A stretch of 64,000 nucleotides of DNA from an uncultured Lachnospiraceae bacterium (GTDB lineage Bacteria > Bacillota > Clostridia > Lachnospirales > Lachnospiraceae): NCBI GenBank assembly GCA_910585465.1, contig CAJUEW010000014.1, positions 1-64,000 of the forward strand. Direction: 5' to 3'. A program made the translations under genes and the position numbers. Positions within the stretch are counted from its first letter, which is position 1; each line of letters begins with the position of its first letter. Positions 26,716-36,200 of the stretch are shown here, one piece after another. The notes beneath the pieces were generated by a model that worked only from the letters and a program-made list of their open reading frames with translations, made no database searches and was not told the origin of the DNA.

Positions 26716-28211
26716 AAAGTTTCCTCCTGTACTAACGGCCGAACTGCCTTGTAAAGCTTCCGGTACCGCCTGTAAATGCTTTCATATTTTTGGTGCATCT
26801 CCTGCCTTGGGGTATAAGCCTCTGCTTTTTCCACCATATGCGCTGCCGCATCTTTCAGATCTTTAAAGCAGCCTGTTGCAATTCCGGTCAGCATCGCGCT
26901 GCCCACTGTTCCGGCATCTGCCGTCCTTAATGCCGTAATTGGGATTCCCAGCATATCCGCCTTCATCTGCATCCATACTTTTGACCGTGCCCCGCCCCCG
27001 GTGGCATGAAGCATTGTAAAATGTGTTCCTGCCCTCTTCAGATATTCCAGATTTACCAGCATCTCATATGCAACGCCTTCCATACAGGCCCGGTAAATAT
27101 CACGGACAGAGCTTTCCGCAGTAAGTCCTACAATTACTCCTTTGGAGCCTGTGTCCATATAGGGGGTTGCCGCCCCTGCAAAATGCGGAAGCACCAGTAT
27201 CCCTGTGGGGTCTTCAAAATCCTCTTCCAGAAACTCATTGACCGTCAATCCCTTTTGGGCTGCCAGCTCCTTCTCTTTTTTCGCCAGGTTATCCACGCAC
27301 CACTGAATCAGCGCGCCTCCTGTGTAGGAAAATGCATAACAGACATATTTTCCCGGCAGCACATACGGAACCACTGCGAAATTTCCTTCCGACATGGAGG
27401 CCAAATCCGGCAGCGAATCGTAGACAGGCGTTATACATTCCACGGTTCCCGCGCCGTCCACTGCGGTTTCAGAATCAAACACTCCGGCTCCCACCGCCGC
27501 TGCCACCTGATCATGACTGATGGAGACAATCAGCGGCCGCGAAAGCATTCCTGTGCGCTCCGCTGTTTCCGGCAGCAAACGGTCTGCCCCGGTTCCGGGC
27601 GGAACTGCCTCTGACATCAGGGCTCTGTCGATTCCCGCACAGGTAAATATTTCCCTGCTCCAGTCGAACGTACGGATATCAAATGCCATGGTTCTCGCCG
27701 CAAGCGAATAATCAATCTGCGCAATGCCGGACAGCCGGAATACTACAAAGTCCTCCATCAGAAAAATATGCTTTGCTTTGGAGAAAATTTCCGGTTTATG
27801 GCGCTTCATCCACATCAGCTTAGAAATGCTGTACATTTCATGGGGCTTAGTACCTGTAATATCAGCTATCCTCTCCCGGCCGATTTTCTCCTCCAGCTCT
27901 GCACATTCCTCCTTCCCCCTGGGATCTGTATAAAGCATCGCCGGGTGAAGGGGCATACCGTTTTCATCGGCAAGAACAAAGGTTTCTCCAAAGCTGGCGA
28001 CACCGATTCCGGCAATATCCGGGTGTCTTGCCCCCATGGCCCCCATCACAGAAAGCACGCCATCCATAACCGCTTCCGCATCGATCTCATGACCGCTGCT
28101 TTGGCGTCTGACCGGATAATCCTGGTATGCCTGATCCAGACATCTGCCATCCTGAGCAAAAACTGTCAGTTTGCATCCGGTCGTCCCTATATCCAATCCT
28201 GCTATTTTCAC
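26712..28211 (-). CDS. FGGY family carbohydrate kinase (xylulokinase-like)
   Basis: Phosphorylates a ketose or polyol in the operon's sugar pathway. The FGGY fold is seen from the N-terminal phosphate loop GLDIGTTGCKLTVF, the YTDPRG and SHDQVAAAVGAGV segments, and the C-terminal LHATGGGARSKVWMQMKADML followed by DAGTVGSAM. It starts with GTG at 28211, preceded by GAGGTAGAGAC. At 499 residues it is full length. Substrate cannot be decided; xylulose, ribulose or fuculose are all possible given the isomerase next to it. Confidence 0.88.
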   Translation of the reverse strand: MKIAGLDIGTTGCKLTVFAQDGRCLDQAYQDYPVRRQSSGHEIDAEAVMDGVLSVMGAMGARHPDIAGIGVASFGETFVLADENGMPLHPAMLYTDPRGKEECAELEEKIGRERIADITGTKPHEMYSISKLMWMKRHKPEIFSKAKHIFLMEDFVVFRLSGIAQIDYSLAARTMAFDIRTFDWSREIFTCAGIDRALMSEAVPPGTGADRLLPETAERTGMLSRPLIVSISHDQVAAAVGAGVFDSETAVDGAGTVECITPVYDSLPDLASMSEGNFAVVPYVLPGKYVCYAFSYTGGALIQWCVDNLAKKEKELAAQKGLTVNEFLEEDFEDPTGILVLPHFAGAATPYMDTGSKGVIVGLTAESSVRDIYRACMEGVAYEMLVNLEYLKRAGTHFTMLHATGGGARSKVWMQMKADMLGIPITALRTADAGTVGSAMLTGIATGCFKDLKDAAAHMVEKAEAYTPRQEMHQKYESIYRRYRKLYKAVRPLVQEETL

Positions 28212-28237
28212 GTCTCTACCTCATATCTTTCACAGTT

Positions 28238-28257
28238 ACCGGACATAACTGTCCGGT
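28238..28257. repeat. Intra-operon hairpin
   Basis: A perfect 8-bp inverted repeat (ACCGGACA / TGTCCGGT) with a 4-nt loop lies between the isomerase-like gene and the kinase. There is no T-tract, so it may adjust mRNA stability between the two genes. Confidence 0.5.
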
Positions 28258-28274
28258 TCTGTACTTTTCCTGTT

Positions 28275-29681
28275 TTACCCGTCAATAGAAACTACATCAT
28301 ACCCAAGATAGTAACGAAAGGCTTCTTCCAGGACTGCCTTCACATGCCCCCTCGCCACAGTTGTATGATGCTTGAAGCCTCCTCTTGCAAGGCGGAGCAG
28401 CTTGTCCTGCAAATCCTCTATTCTGGCCACGCCTGCACATCCAAAATATGCCGTCTCGATTTCGTCATCCGTAAATTCGCCTTCGCTAAAATAAATTGTA
28501 ATTTTACCGTTCTCGGTTTTACAGTTGGAATAGGTCATCGGAAAGGCGGCAATCCGTCCCTCATTGGTTCCCCAGCCGCTTCCCGGGTCTCCTTTGTCAA
28601 ACATCTTATGAGAGGTCACCTGCCCTTTATCCCGCATCAGCTTTTGGGCGGCGGAACCACAGTGAAACAGAATTACCTTATCCGGCTCCTCTCCATAGTT
28701 ATTGTTCCAGTCAAGGCATGCCGCCGGCCCCTCCGTTGCCAGTTTAAGAGCGTGCATAGTAATGGCAGAACACATATCAATCTCACAGGACGCCGCAATT
28801 CCTCTGTCATTGAGCTCACTGATCAGCACGCATGGACATACACGCAGATATGTCTCCATCTCATTCCAGCAGCGCAGGGCAATCGCGTCTAAATGATATG
28901 CCTCTATATACTCATCAATTACCACGCTGATCTTTGCCAGCATAATTTTCTTATCCTCCGGAACATTGGAAAAATCCGCATAATTTTCCAGAACCAGTTT
29001 TTTTTGAACCACCTTTTCATCATTTTCTGATTTTGCGCGGACAAACTCAAATAATTCTGAGAGATCCAAAGATTCCACATTGATTCCATGTCTCTGCATC
29101 GTAATCTCATCAAAGCGTACTGTCTTAAAAGCTGTTGTCCTGGCCCCGATACAGCCAATCGTAAACCGTCTCATGCCGTTTACCACCCGGCAGACCGCTG
29201 CAAAATCGTGCAGATTCTGCGCAAATTCCTTTGTCAGCGGATGAACAACATGAGGCTTCATAACAGTGTACGGCACCTGATACTGTTCAAAAACATCGGT
29301 TACAGAAAATTTTCCGCAGAAGGCATCCCTTCTGTGCCTGAAATCCATTTTTCCAATCTCATCCGGATACGCCTGCATCAAAATCGGAACACCCGCATCC
29401 TGCAGGGCTGCAATCGCACCGTTTTCATCAATAAAAATGGGCATACTTAAAATTACTCCGTCATACTCGCCCTCATGAGATTTCAGCCATGCCGCATAGA
29501 TCCGCCCTTCTTCCCTGGTCTCCACAGCCCCATAACGCGTGGCCTCCTGATCCATCATTAAATAATCATAGCCTGCATCTGTAACCGCCTTCACCATATC
29601 CTCTCTGGCGCCCCCGATCAGCTCTGCAGGCATAAAACCACGGTTTCCGAAATACAGTGCAAATCTTAATTTCCTGCTCAT
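28275..29681 (-). CDS. L-fucose/L-arabinose isomerase-like protein
   Basis: A sugar isomerase-family protein of 468 residues. It begins KLRFALYFGNRGFMPAEL, has a three-domain layout like fucose isomerase, and carries the family's Glu and His positions in ALRCWNEMETYLRVCPC and the C-terminal KHHTTVARGHVKAVLEEAF segment. ATG at 29681 follows AGGAGG. First gene of the operon isomerase-kinase-epimerase, divergent from a PocR/AraC regulator. The exact sugar is unknown. Confidence 0.82.
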   Translation of the reverse strand: MSRKLRFALYFGNRGFMPAELIGGAREDMVKAVTDAGYDYLMMDQEATRYGAVETREEGRIYAAWLKSHEGEYDGVILSMPIFIDENGAIAALQDAGVPILMQAYPDEIGKMDFRHRRDAFCGKFSVTDVFEQYQVPYTVMKPHVVHPLTKEFAQNLHDFAAVCRVVNGMRRFTIGCIGARTTAFKTVRFDEITMQRHGINVESLDLSELFEFVRAKSENDEKVVQKKLVLENYADFSNVPEDKKIMLAKISVVIDEYIEAYHLDAIALRCWNEMETYLRVCPCVLISELNDRGIAASCEIDMCSAITMHALKLATEGPAACLDWNNNYGEEPDKVILFHCGSAAQKLMRDKGQVTSHKMFDKGDPGSGWGTNEGRIAAFPMTYSNCKTENGKITIYFSEGEFTDDEIETAYFGCAGVARIEDLQDKLLRLARGGFKHHTTVARGHVKAVLEEAFRYYLGYDVVSIDG

Positions 29682-29704
29682 GTCCTTTCCTCCTATTTTT
29701 ATAT

Positions 29705-29736
29705 CGTTCTGTTATTCTTTCATTTTAAACAGAACG
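29705..29736. promoter_or_regulatory. Inverted-repeat operator candidate for the sugar operon
   Basis: A perfect 9-bp inverted repeat (CGTTCTGTT / AACAGAACG), 14-bp spacer, centres 23 bp apart, sits just upstream of the isomerase ribosome site in the regulator-operon spacer. Confidence 0.45.
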
Positions 29737-29771
29737 CGCACTGTAATATATAGAGATTTGTCTTTTTTACT

Positions 29772-29799
29772 TTGATTTTGTCCGCGGAAATGATAAAAT
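29772..29799 (+). promoter_or_regulatory. Probable promoter of PocR/AraC regulator gene
   Basis: TTGATT and TAAAAT with a 16-bp spacer, 55 bases before the regulator start. Confidence 0.45.
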
Positions 29800-29853
29800 A
29801 AAAGAACAACTGACAAGCTTTCTCCGGAATCCTTCCAAACACAGAGGCACTTT

Positions 29854-30705
29854 ATGATTTCAACCTACAATCTTACAAAATTAAATTCTTTGCTTCAGGA
29901 TTTTTATAGAATCACCCAGATCCGAATTACTGTATTTGACGAAACATTTCACGAACTGGCAGCATACCCGGAACCGATTGCCCCTGTCTGCCAGTTATTG
30001 CGGACAGATACAGCCGCAAAACAGAAATGTATCAAATGTGACGCGGATGCCTGCAGGGCTTCCCGGGGACAGCATACCCCTTACACCTATAAGTGCCATG
30101 CCGGACTGACAGAAAGCATTATCCCTCTTATTCTTGGCAATATTACTATTGGCTACCTGCTGTTTGGCCATGTATTTTCCTACCGCTCCCACGAAGAGGG
30201 CTGGTCAGAAATTCAAAAACGCTGCGCATCCTATCAGGTTGACATGGATGCATTAAAAAAAGCCTGCCTGGAACGGCCTCTGATTTCTGAAGACTATATT
30301 CGTTCCGCTTCCCACATCATGCAGGCAGTCGCTTCCTTTCTCTGTCTGGACCGCATGGTGGTTTTCAAAAAACAGGAGCTTCCTGTGCAAATCGATGATT
30401 ATATTATGCAGCATTATACGGAAGCTCTGAATGTCCAAACTATCTGTGAACATTTTCAGATTGGAAAAACTTTTCTTTATGAAATAGCAAAACAGAGTTA
30501 TGGTATCGGCATTGCAGCCCATATCCGGAACCTTCGTATCTCCAAAGCAAAGGAGCTTCTTGCTTCCCGGCCGGATCTGCGGATCCGTGAGGTTGCATTT
30601 CAATGCGGTTTTACAGATTATAATTACTTTATTACCGTATTTAAGCATATGACAGGATTTTCGCCTAAACAATTCTGTCAGCAGGCAAAACAGGATTTTT
30701 TGTAA
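29854..30705 (+). CDS. AraC family regulator with PocR sensory domain
   Basis: Likely senses the operon's sugar or a derivative and activates the divergent isomerase-kinase-epimerase operon. The N-terminal PocR ligand-binding domain has its Cys-rich part (PVCQLLRTD, KQKCIKCDADACRAS, YKCHAGLTE), and the C-terminal AraC domain has two HTH motifs: the first near QTICEHFQIGKTFLYEIAK and the second at IREVAFQCGFTDYNYFITVF, followed by the usual K.TGFSPKQF ending. ATG at 29854 follows GAGG. It is convergent with the LytTR regulator. Confidence 0.92.
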   Translation: MISTYNLTKLNSLLQDFYRITQIRITVFDETFHELAAYPEPIAPVCQLLRTDTAAKQKCIKCDADACRASRGQHTPYTYKCHAGLTESIIPLILGNITIGYLLFGHVFSYRSHEEGWSEIQKRCASYQVDMDALKKACLERPLISEDYIRSASHIMQAVASFLCLDRMVVFKKQELPVQIDDYIMQHYTEALNVQTICEHFQIGKTFLYEIAKQSYGIGIAAHIRNLRISKAKELLASRPDLRIREVAFQCGFTDYNYFITVFKHMTGFSPKQFCQQAKQDFL

Positions 30706-30754
30706 ACCGGCAGTAGGTGCTGTCATTCTCAAAATCTGCAGTCCCTCCACAACA

Positions 30755-31516
30755 CTAAACATCGTTTTTTTCTCCCTCAAACAGCTTTCTTTTGCCCAGT
30801 GCACATGCCACATATTCGCCGTTTGACAATTTAAGCTGCGTACCCGTACATTCTATGACACTCTTCTGATTCACGATAACAGAACGGTGGCTCTCCGCGA
30901 ATCCTTTCCCAAGCAGGGAAAGGGCATGGGACATTGTATCCCTCACCGTAATCTGCGAACCGTCCAGTGTATGGTAACATATATAATGGGGCTTATTTTT
31001 CAATGCCTCCACATAAGCAATATCTCTGACCGGCAATTTTACTGTTTCCTCTATCCCAATCGGAAGCTCTATCTCTCTGAGCCGTTCTTCTGTGTCCTTT
31101 TCATTGTCATCTCTGCTGTCATCGCTTATTTTCATCAGTATGTCAGCAAATTCTTTTACCATTGCCTTCCGGTTTATGTCCTTCTCAATAAAACCAAACG
31201 GTTCCACTCCGCTTTTCAATATATCCATACTTCTTTCCACATGACTTGTCACAAATACCATTTTAGACAGGGGAAATTCCCTGCGCAAAACCCTCGCCAA
31301 ATCAAGACCTCCCAGTCTTTCCTGTCCCAGATCCAGGTCAAGAAAAAACAGATACTCTCCCGGGTTGTTCCTTATAAACAGCAGCAGCTCCCTGGCAGAA
31401 GCCGCCTGACATATCACTCTGGCATTCTTCTTCGTTTTCCTGACTGCTTCCATTAAAAAATCATTCAGCCATTCTCTTGTAAAATGGTCATCATCACAGA
31501 TAATCAACTGAATCAT
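30755..31516 (-). CDS. LytTR family response regulator
   Basis: AgrA/VirR-like two-component regulator. Receiver domain with acidic pocket DDDHF, phosphoacceptor Asp in FLDLDLG (about residue 58), Thr/Ser in VTSHVE and Lys in FIEKD; then a LytTR DNA-binding domain (VKLPVRDIAYVEAL... FAESHRSVIVNQKSV). No sensor kinase or peptide gene is next to it, so it is an orphan. ATG at 31516 follows GGAGGG. A direct repeat between promoter and start may be its own binding site. Confidence 0.92.
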   Translation of the reverse strand: MIQLIICDDDHFTREWLNDFLMEAVRKTKKNARVICQAASARELLLFIRNNPGEYLFFLDLDLGQERLGGLDLARVLRREFPLSKMVFVTSHVERSMDILKSGVEPFGFIEKDINRKAMVKEFADILMKISDDSRDDNEKDTEERLREIELPIGIEETVKLPVRDIAYVEALKNKPHYICYHTLDGSQITVRDTMSHALSLLGKGFAESHRSVIVNQKSVIECTGTQLKLSNGEYVACALGKRKLFEGEKNDV

Positions 31517-31557
31517 CCATCGATCCCTCCAATTATAAATATCATACCAGCTTTATT

Positions 31558-31598
31558 CCAATTTCTCTTTTTTTGTCACCAATCTCCCTTTTTTGTCA
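31558..31598 (-). repeat. Tandem direct repeat upstream of LytTR regulator
   Basis: Two abutting copies, period 20-21 bp, on the minus strand read TGACAAAAAA, 5 variable bases, then ATTGG. They lie between the extended -10 promoter and the start codon. Confidence 0.6.
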
Positions 31599-31605
31599 TG
31601 AAATC

Positions 31606-31615
31606 ATTATAGCAT
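31606..31615 (-). promoter_or_regulatory. Extended -10 promoter of LytTR gene
   Basis: TGCTATAAT on the minus strand is a perfect extended -10; no good -35 is seen, which fits an activator-dependent promoter. Confidence 0.5.
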
Positions 31616-31913
31616 TGCCATTTCTGGAAAACCATCCTGAACTCCTACTTAGCCGGAGCAATCTGTATGCAGACCGGGTACACCTCAATGAGAATGGGCA
31701 GCAGGGATAAGCTGACTTCATCTGCAACAATATACGGAAATAAGCCTCTGATACAGAGAAAGGAACCGCTGCTGCAGTCCCTTTCTCAAAATCTGACCAT
31801 GAATATTCATCATTATTTTTTGTAACAGTTCAGCCAGAACACAGATGGCGACAGCAGCGGAAAGCACCGCAGGCGCGTTTTGCGAATGGACGCGGCTGAA
31901 CGAACGGTAACTT

Positions 31914-33233
31914 TTATTCAAACAGCCTCTGCTCCTGCTTAATATCCTTTACCATCAAATCAATCAAATGCTCCTGATATCCTGCTCTTTTTTCTTTCTT
32001 TAAAACCTCTGCCAGCTCTTTTAGTTGGACATTTACAATCTTATCTACTTTCTTCAGGCGCTTTTCTGTTAACTCTTCATCCGATATGGAACGATAATAG
32101 TCCTCCACCGTCATTCTCCAAAGAAAAATCCGTTCCGGGCTTCTTGTAATGACTTTATCTGCTATTTCAATTCCTTCTGGATCAATGTCACCGCAATAAT
32201 ACAATTTACATCCTGATTTTATCAGCATATCAATCAAAAACAAAGAAGCCGTCTTTAACTGTCCTGAAGTACACATAACAGAATATTCTTCTCCGCCCAT
32301 CTCCTCGCATACTTGGGAAAAAACCATCTGGTTTTCGATAATAAATACTTTTTTTCCGCTGCTCTCTGCCCTTGTCAGCCTGCTTAAATTGGAAAGTGTC
32401 AGGACATATTTCTCACCCTTCTCAATAAAATGCCGATAGGATTCATGCTCACGATCACTCTCATAGAAATGAATCCCGTAGCATGTGGTGTAACTGGAAA
32501 TATCATCCGGATAAATCCCTGACATATAGTACAGTGCCAAAACATCCTCCTGCCCCCTTGGTTCCTCTGTTTTGCATATAAAACTTAAAGCGCTGAGCAG
32601 CAAACGTCCCGCTCCGTTCTGCCTGTCAAAATAATGGGGATTTTTTGTTATTTCAGCACCCAGCACAGCCAGCCTGACACATTCTTTTCTACTCCCGTCC
32701 GCCAGATACTCCAATGCTCCGCAGACTTCCAAAAGCACTTCTTTTATAACAATCTCCGATTTTCCTCTTTCCCTCATAATAAGCTGATAACCGTATTTTC
32801 TCTGCTCCCATACTGCTCTCAGCCAAAGAACTCCCCTGGCTCCAGCGCCAAACCGATCTGTTACCTCATTCAGCAGCATCTCCCAAAACCGTTTATTTAA
32901 CTCGTTTTTTTCTTCCTTCTTCTGCCTGTTTGACAGTATCTTTTCTCCAAAATATTCTTCTACAAGTTTCTCTACCTCGATATCACGGTACTTTGTTTCA
33001 TTTAATGCCGTCTGCAGTTCTGAAACAGAAAATATAAAATCACCTGACACCAGGCCTTTCCCAAAAACCGAACCTATTGCCCTGCATTCTGCTTCCGATA
33101 AATTTTCAAGACAGATTTTCCCGGAAAGTTTTCCGTATTTTATATATTTTTTCCTCATTTCCATAAACATACGGACATATGCTTTATTTTTTCTGAAATA
33201 AAAAGCGCATTCTTCTAAAAGATTTTCTCTCAC
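31914..33233 (-). CDS. jetD: Wadjet subunit JetD (DUF2399/TIGR02679-like TOPRIM nuclease)
   Basis: Nuclease subunit of a Wadjet-type anti-plasmid system, which cuts circular DNA after SMC loop extrusion. The TOPRIM-like core is visible: Glu in VFIIENQMVFS, a turn, then YYCGDIDPEGIEIADK with the DxD pair near residues 380-390. N-terminal part resembles the DUF3322-like region. I use the GTG at 33233, two bases after the jetC stop with GAGGAG upstream; a TTG 15 bases further up is the alternative. Last gene of jetABCD, translationally coupled to jetC. Family assignment rests on recognition of the whole operon. Confidence 0.85.
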   Translation of the reverse strand: MRENLLEECAFYFRKNKAYVRMFMEMRKKYIKYGKLSGKICLENLSEAECRAIGSVFGKGLVSGDFIFSVSELQTALNETKYRDIEVEKLVEEYFGEKILSNRQKKEEKNELNKRFWEMLLNEVTDRFGAGARGVLWLRAVWEQRKYGYQLIMRERGKSEIVIKEVLLEVCGALEYLADGSRKECVRLAVLGAEITKNPHYFDRQNGAGRLLLSALSFICKTEEPRGQEDVLALYYMSGIYPDDISSYTTCYGIHFYESDREHESYRHFIEKGEKYVLTLSNLSRLTRAESSGKKVFIIENQMVFSQVCEEMGGEEYSVMCTSGQLKTASLFLIDMLIKSGCKLYYCGDIDPEGIEIADKVITRSPERIFLWRMTVEDYYRSISDEELTEKRLKKVDKIVNVQLKELAEVLKKEKRAGYQEHLIDLMVKDIKQEQRLFE

Positions 33234-33234
33234 C

Positions 33235-36200
33235 TCACTGCTCCTCAATTATTCTCTGCTTTCCGTTCCATAGGTAATAAATAACCGTCACCACCTGAGA
33301 ATTTGCCGGTCTGAGCAATTCTGCGATCCGCAGGAAGGGGACGGAAGCGTAACATCCCCACAGCACTTGTGAATTCATGATATAATCAAAATCAAATTTG
33401 CTTACAAGAGCAAACATGCTGCTGATATTTTTATCATCCACACCTGCAAATGCTTCATCCAACGCGATTATTCTCGGCAGATCATCATGTTCTGCTTTTT
33501 TGTACTGCGCATTCACCGCCGCAAATAAAGGGACATACATCGCCATCGCTTTTTCCCCTCCGCTGAACCGGTTAAAGGCTCCATTGGTCAATTCCTTTTG
33601 ATTCTCGTCATTCCGGTAATAAAACATTTTAAACTCGAACCACTTCCGATAATCTAACGCCTCTCTCACCAAATCAGAATAACTCAGGACTTCACCGTTT
33701 TCTTCCGCCATCCGCTTTACCATATAAATCTTATTTCTAAAATGAGCGGAAATTTTTTCGATATCCTCTGTTGTCATTAATTCCCGGTCCCGATTTAACA
33801 GCTTCTCCAATTCCGCTGTATCCAATTCGCCTTCTCCTCCTGCTGTCTTTGCCCGCCAATCCAGTGAAAAGGTCAGTGACATAGAAGTATCCATTTTACG
33901 CATAAGAGAAGACATATCCTGAATCCACTTCCTGCTTTCCGCAATGCGGACATTCAGCTTTCTACTTAATGTATCCGACAAAATATTTTCAAACAGCTCC
34001 CTGTCCTTCTGGCGAATTAACAGTTCGGTTTCATCAATCCGTTCTTTCATTATTTTATAGAAATCTTCAAAATACAGTTTGCGTCCCTGCATATAGGAGA
34101 CAATCCTATAGCGCTTACGCAGCACCATAGCATCGTTTGTTTCTTCTGCAAAACATTCTTCCATAAATGTCCCATAATTCACCAGACTTCCGATATGCGC
34201 ATGGAAAATCCGGTCCAGATTCGCCACAATCTCTGCTACCGACTTATTTCTGTCACTTTCCCTTACTATCCCCCTCGCCTGTACTGCTGCTTCCGGAATT
34301 GTTTTGCTTTCTCTCGCAAATACAAGCCCCAGCGATAACTCCTCTTCAAAATATTTTCGCAGCCGGGCCTCTTTCTCCATTTTTTCCATAACTATATTTT
34401 TTTGTCTTACAATATCCGGCTCCAGTTTTATTACATCATTTTCCCACACAGCCTGCTTCTTACCTAATTCACGTTCTTCCTCATCTTTCTTAAGCAGTTC
34501 TTCCTTAACCGTTTTCAGTCGTTCCGCTTTCTCTTTATTTTCAGGCGCATTCAGAAATTCTTCCAGTTTTTCTATTTGCAGCTTCTGCTCCTGCACCTCT
34601 CGTTCCGTCCTTCTTTTATAAATATCTTCTGTGTCGATTGCCTCGTCCTCTTTTTCAATCAACTGCTTATACATATCTTTACTGTTCTGCTCAGCAGAGA
34701 AACTCATTGCAGCCATCTGAAATGATGCGGTCTGATTTTTATACGCCTGAAGCGCTTCCAAAATTTCCTCATAACTCTCAATATTTCTTTCGTAGGGCAG
34801 TTCCCGGCAGCTAACTATTACCCGCTGCGCAGACTGCTTTTTCCTGATCTCACACTCTTCTTTTTCCTGTTGTTTCTTACTGCATTCTTCACTGCATTTT
34901 TTAAATATCCAGTCTAAATCCTTCTTCATGGCAATTGCCTGATCCAGTTCGTCAAATGCAGGCAGCCTGTGATACTCTCTCTGCAGGATTTCAAGCCGTT
35001 TCCTTAATATATCGATTTCTTTCTCCAACGCCTCTGACTCCCGCTGCAAAAGCCGCAATTCTTCCCTCTTGCTTCTGATCTGTTCCTTCTTCTTTTCCCT
35101 TCTTATAGCTTCTCCAATATAACATGCTTCCTTTTCAGGTTTACTGTACCCCTCCACTGCACCATGCCTGAAATAGCCATTCGGTCTTAACACAATCCGG
35201 CAGTCATCTTCTTCCCCGATATTGGATAAAATTTGCTTTGTCATCCTCTGCAGTTCCGGATCCCCTGCAGTCGCTTTCAGTTTATCATACCCGCAGTTTC
35301 CGGAATCCTTTAACCATAGAATCTTATCTGACCATTCTCCCAGAATCTGCATTGCTCTTGCATAATCTTTGTTTGCAACGACTAATGCATCCAAAATACC
35401 CGCATCCTCTAACTGACATTCTATTAAATCTCGATCCTGCACGGAGACACCCTCTGCAAAATCAACCGCCTCATATAAGGGCAGAAAAGAAATACTGTTT
35501 TTTGATAAACACTCTCTCGTCTTACATAAAATTTCTTTGCGCAAAGGAGTTATCTCGGGAGCCATTTCCAGTTCTTCCAGTTCTCTCATACAGACCCTTA
35601 CAGATTCTGTCTTCTTTTCTCCTTGTACCTCAAGGACAGAAAGTTCACTCCCCAGCTTTTGGTTTTTAATCTTCCATATATTTCCCGCAAGATCGCGTAT
35701 ATTTCCATAATCCGCTATGCCCTGATAATTCTGAATATACCCTGATAGTTGTTCCAGCTCTGCTTTTGACAAATAAAATTCCTGATTTATCTGACCCAAT
35801 CCATAATATGCCTCAATCAGATCATCCCTTAACAAATCCTCCATCTTCTCCGCATCATTTACCTGCTGCTGAGCCTGCGCCTTCTTTTCTTCCAGAATGC
35901 TGCATTCTTCCGACAGTTTGTCCCATTGTATCTGTACTTCCTTAAACCTCTTAAGTTCCGTTAATGCCGCTTCTACATCTTTACATACTTTTTCAAGCTC
36001 TTTTTTGATTTTGTTACATTCCATATATCCGTCCGGACTCTTCCACAGGCTTAAGATTTGTTCATGTCCGGAAAAGCAGACGACTTCCTGCAGTTCATTC
36101 ATTTCATTCACGAACTGCTCTATCTCCATCTGATATGCACTGATATTCCTTTCCACTTCACGTATTTTGGCATCATATTCCCGTATCGTATTCCTGTGTC

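Larger units (their letters stand above)
31517..31913. other. Spacer with no recognised gene at the left edge of the accessory region
   Basis: About 400 bases hold the LytTR promoter and direct repeats, and a GAGAAAGG / CCTTTCTC inverted repeat (31756-31787) that could end the jetD transcript. Short frames exist on both strands but have no ribosome site or recognisable product. No trace of the subtilase 3'-end junction is visible here. Confidence 0.5.

Noticed and set aside
27768..28892. Long plus-strand reading frame opposite the kinase and isomerase genes
   Set aside because: It spans two real genes and their spacer on the opposite strand and has no ribosome site.
31718..31921. Small minus-strand reading frame overlapping the jetD 3' end
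   Set aside because: A short hydrophobic peptide is encoded, but there is no ribosome site and it overlaps jetD; not enough to call an autoinducer peptide or membrane protein.
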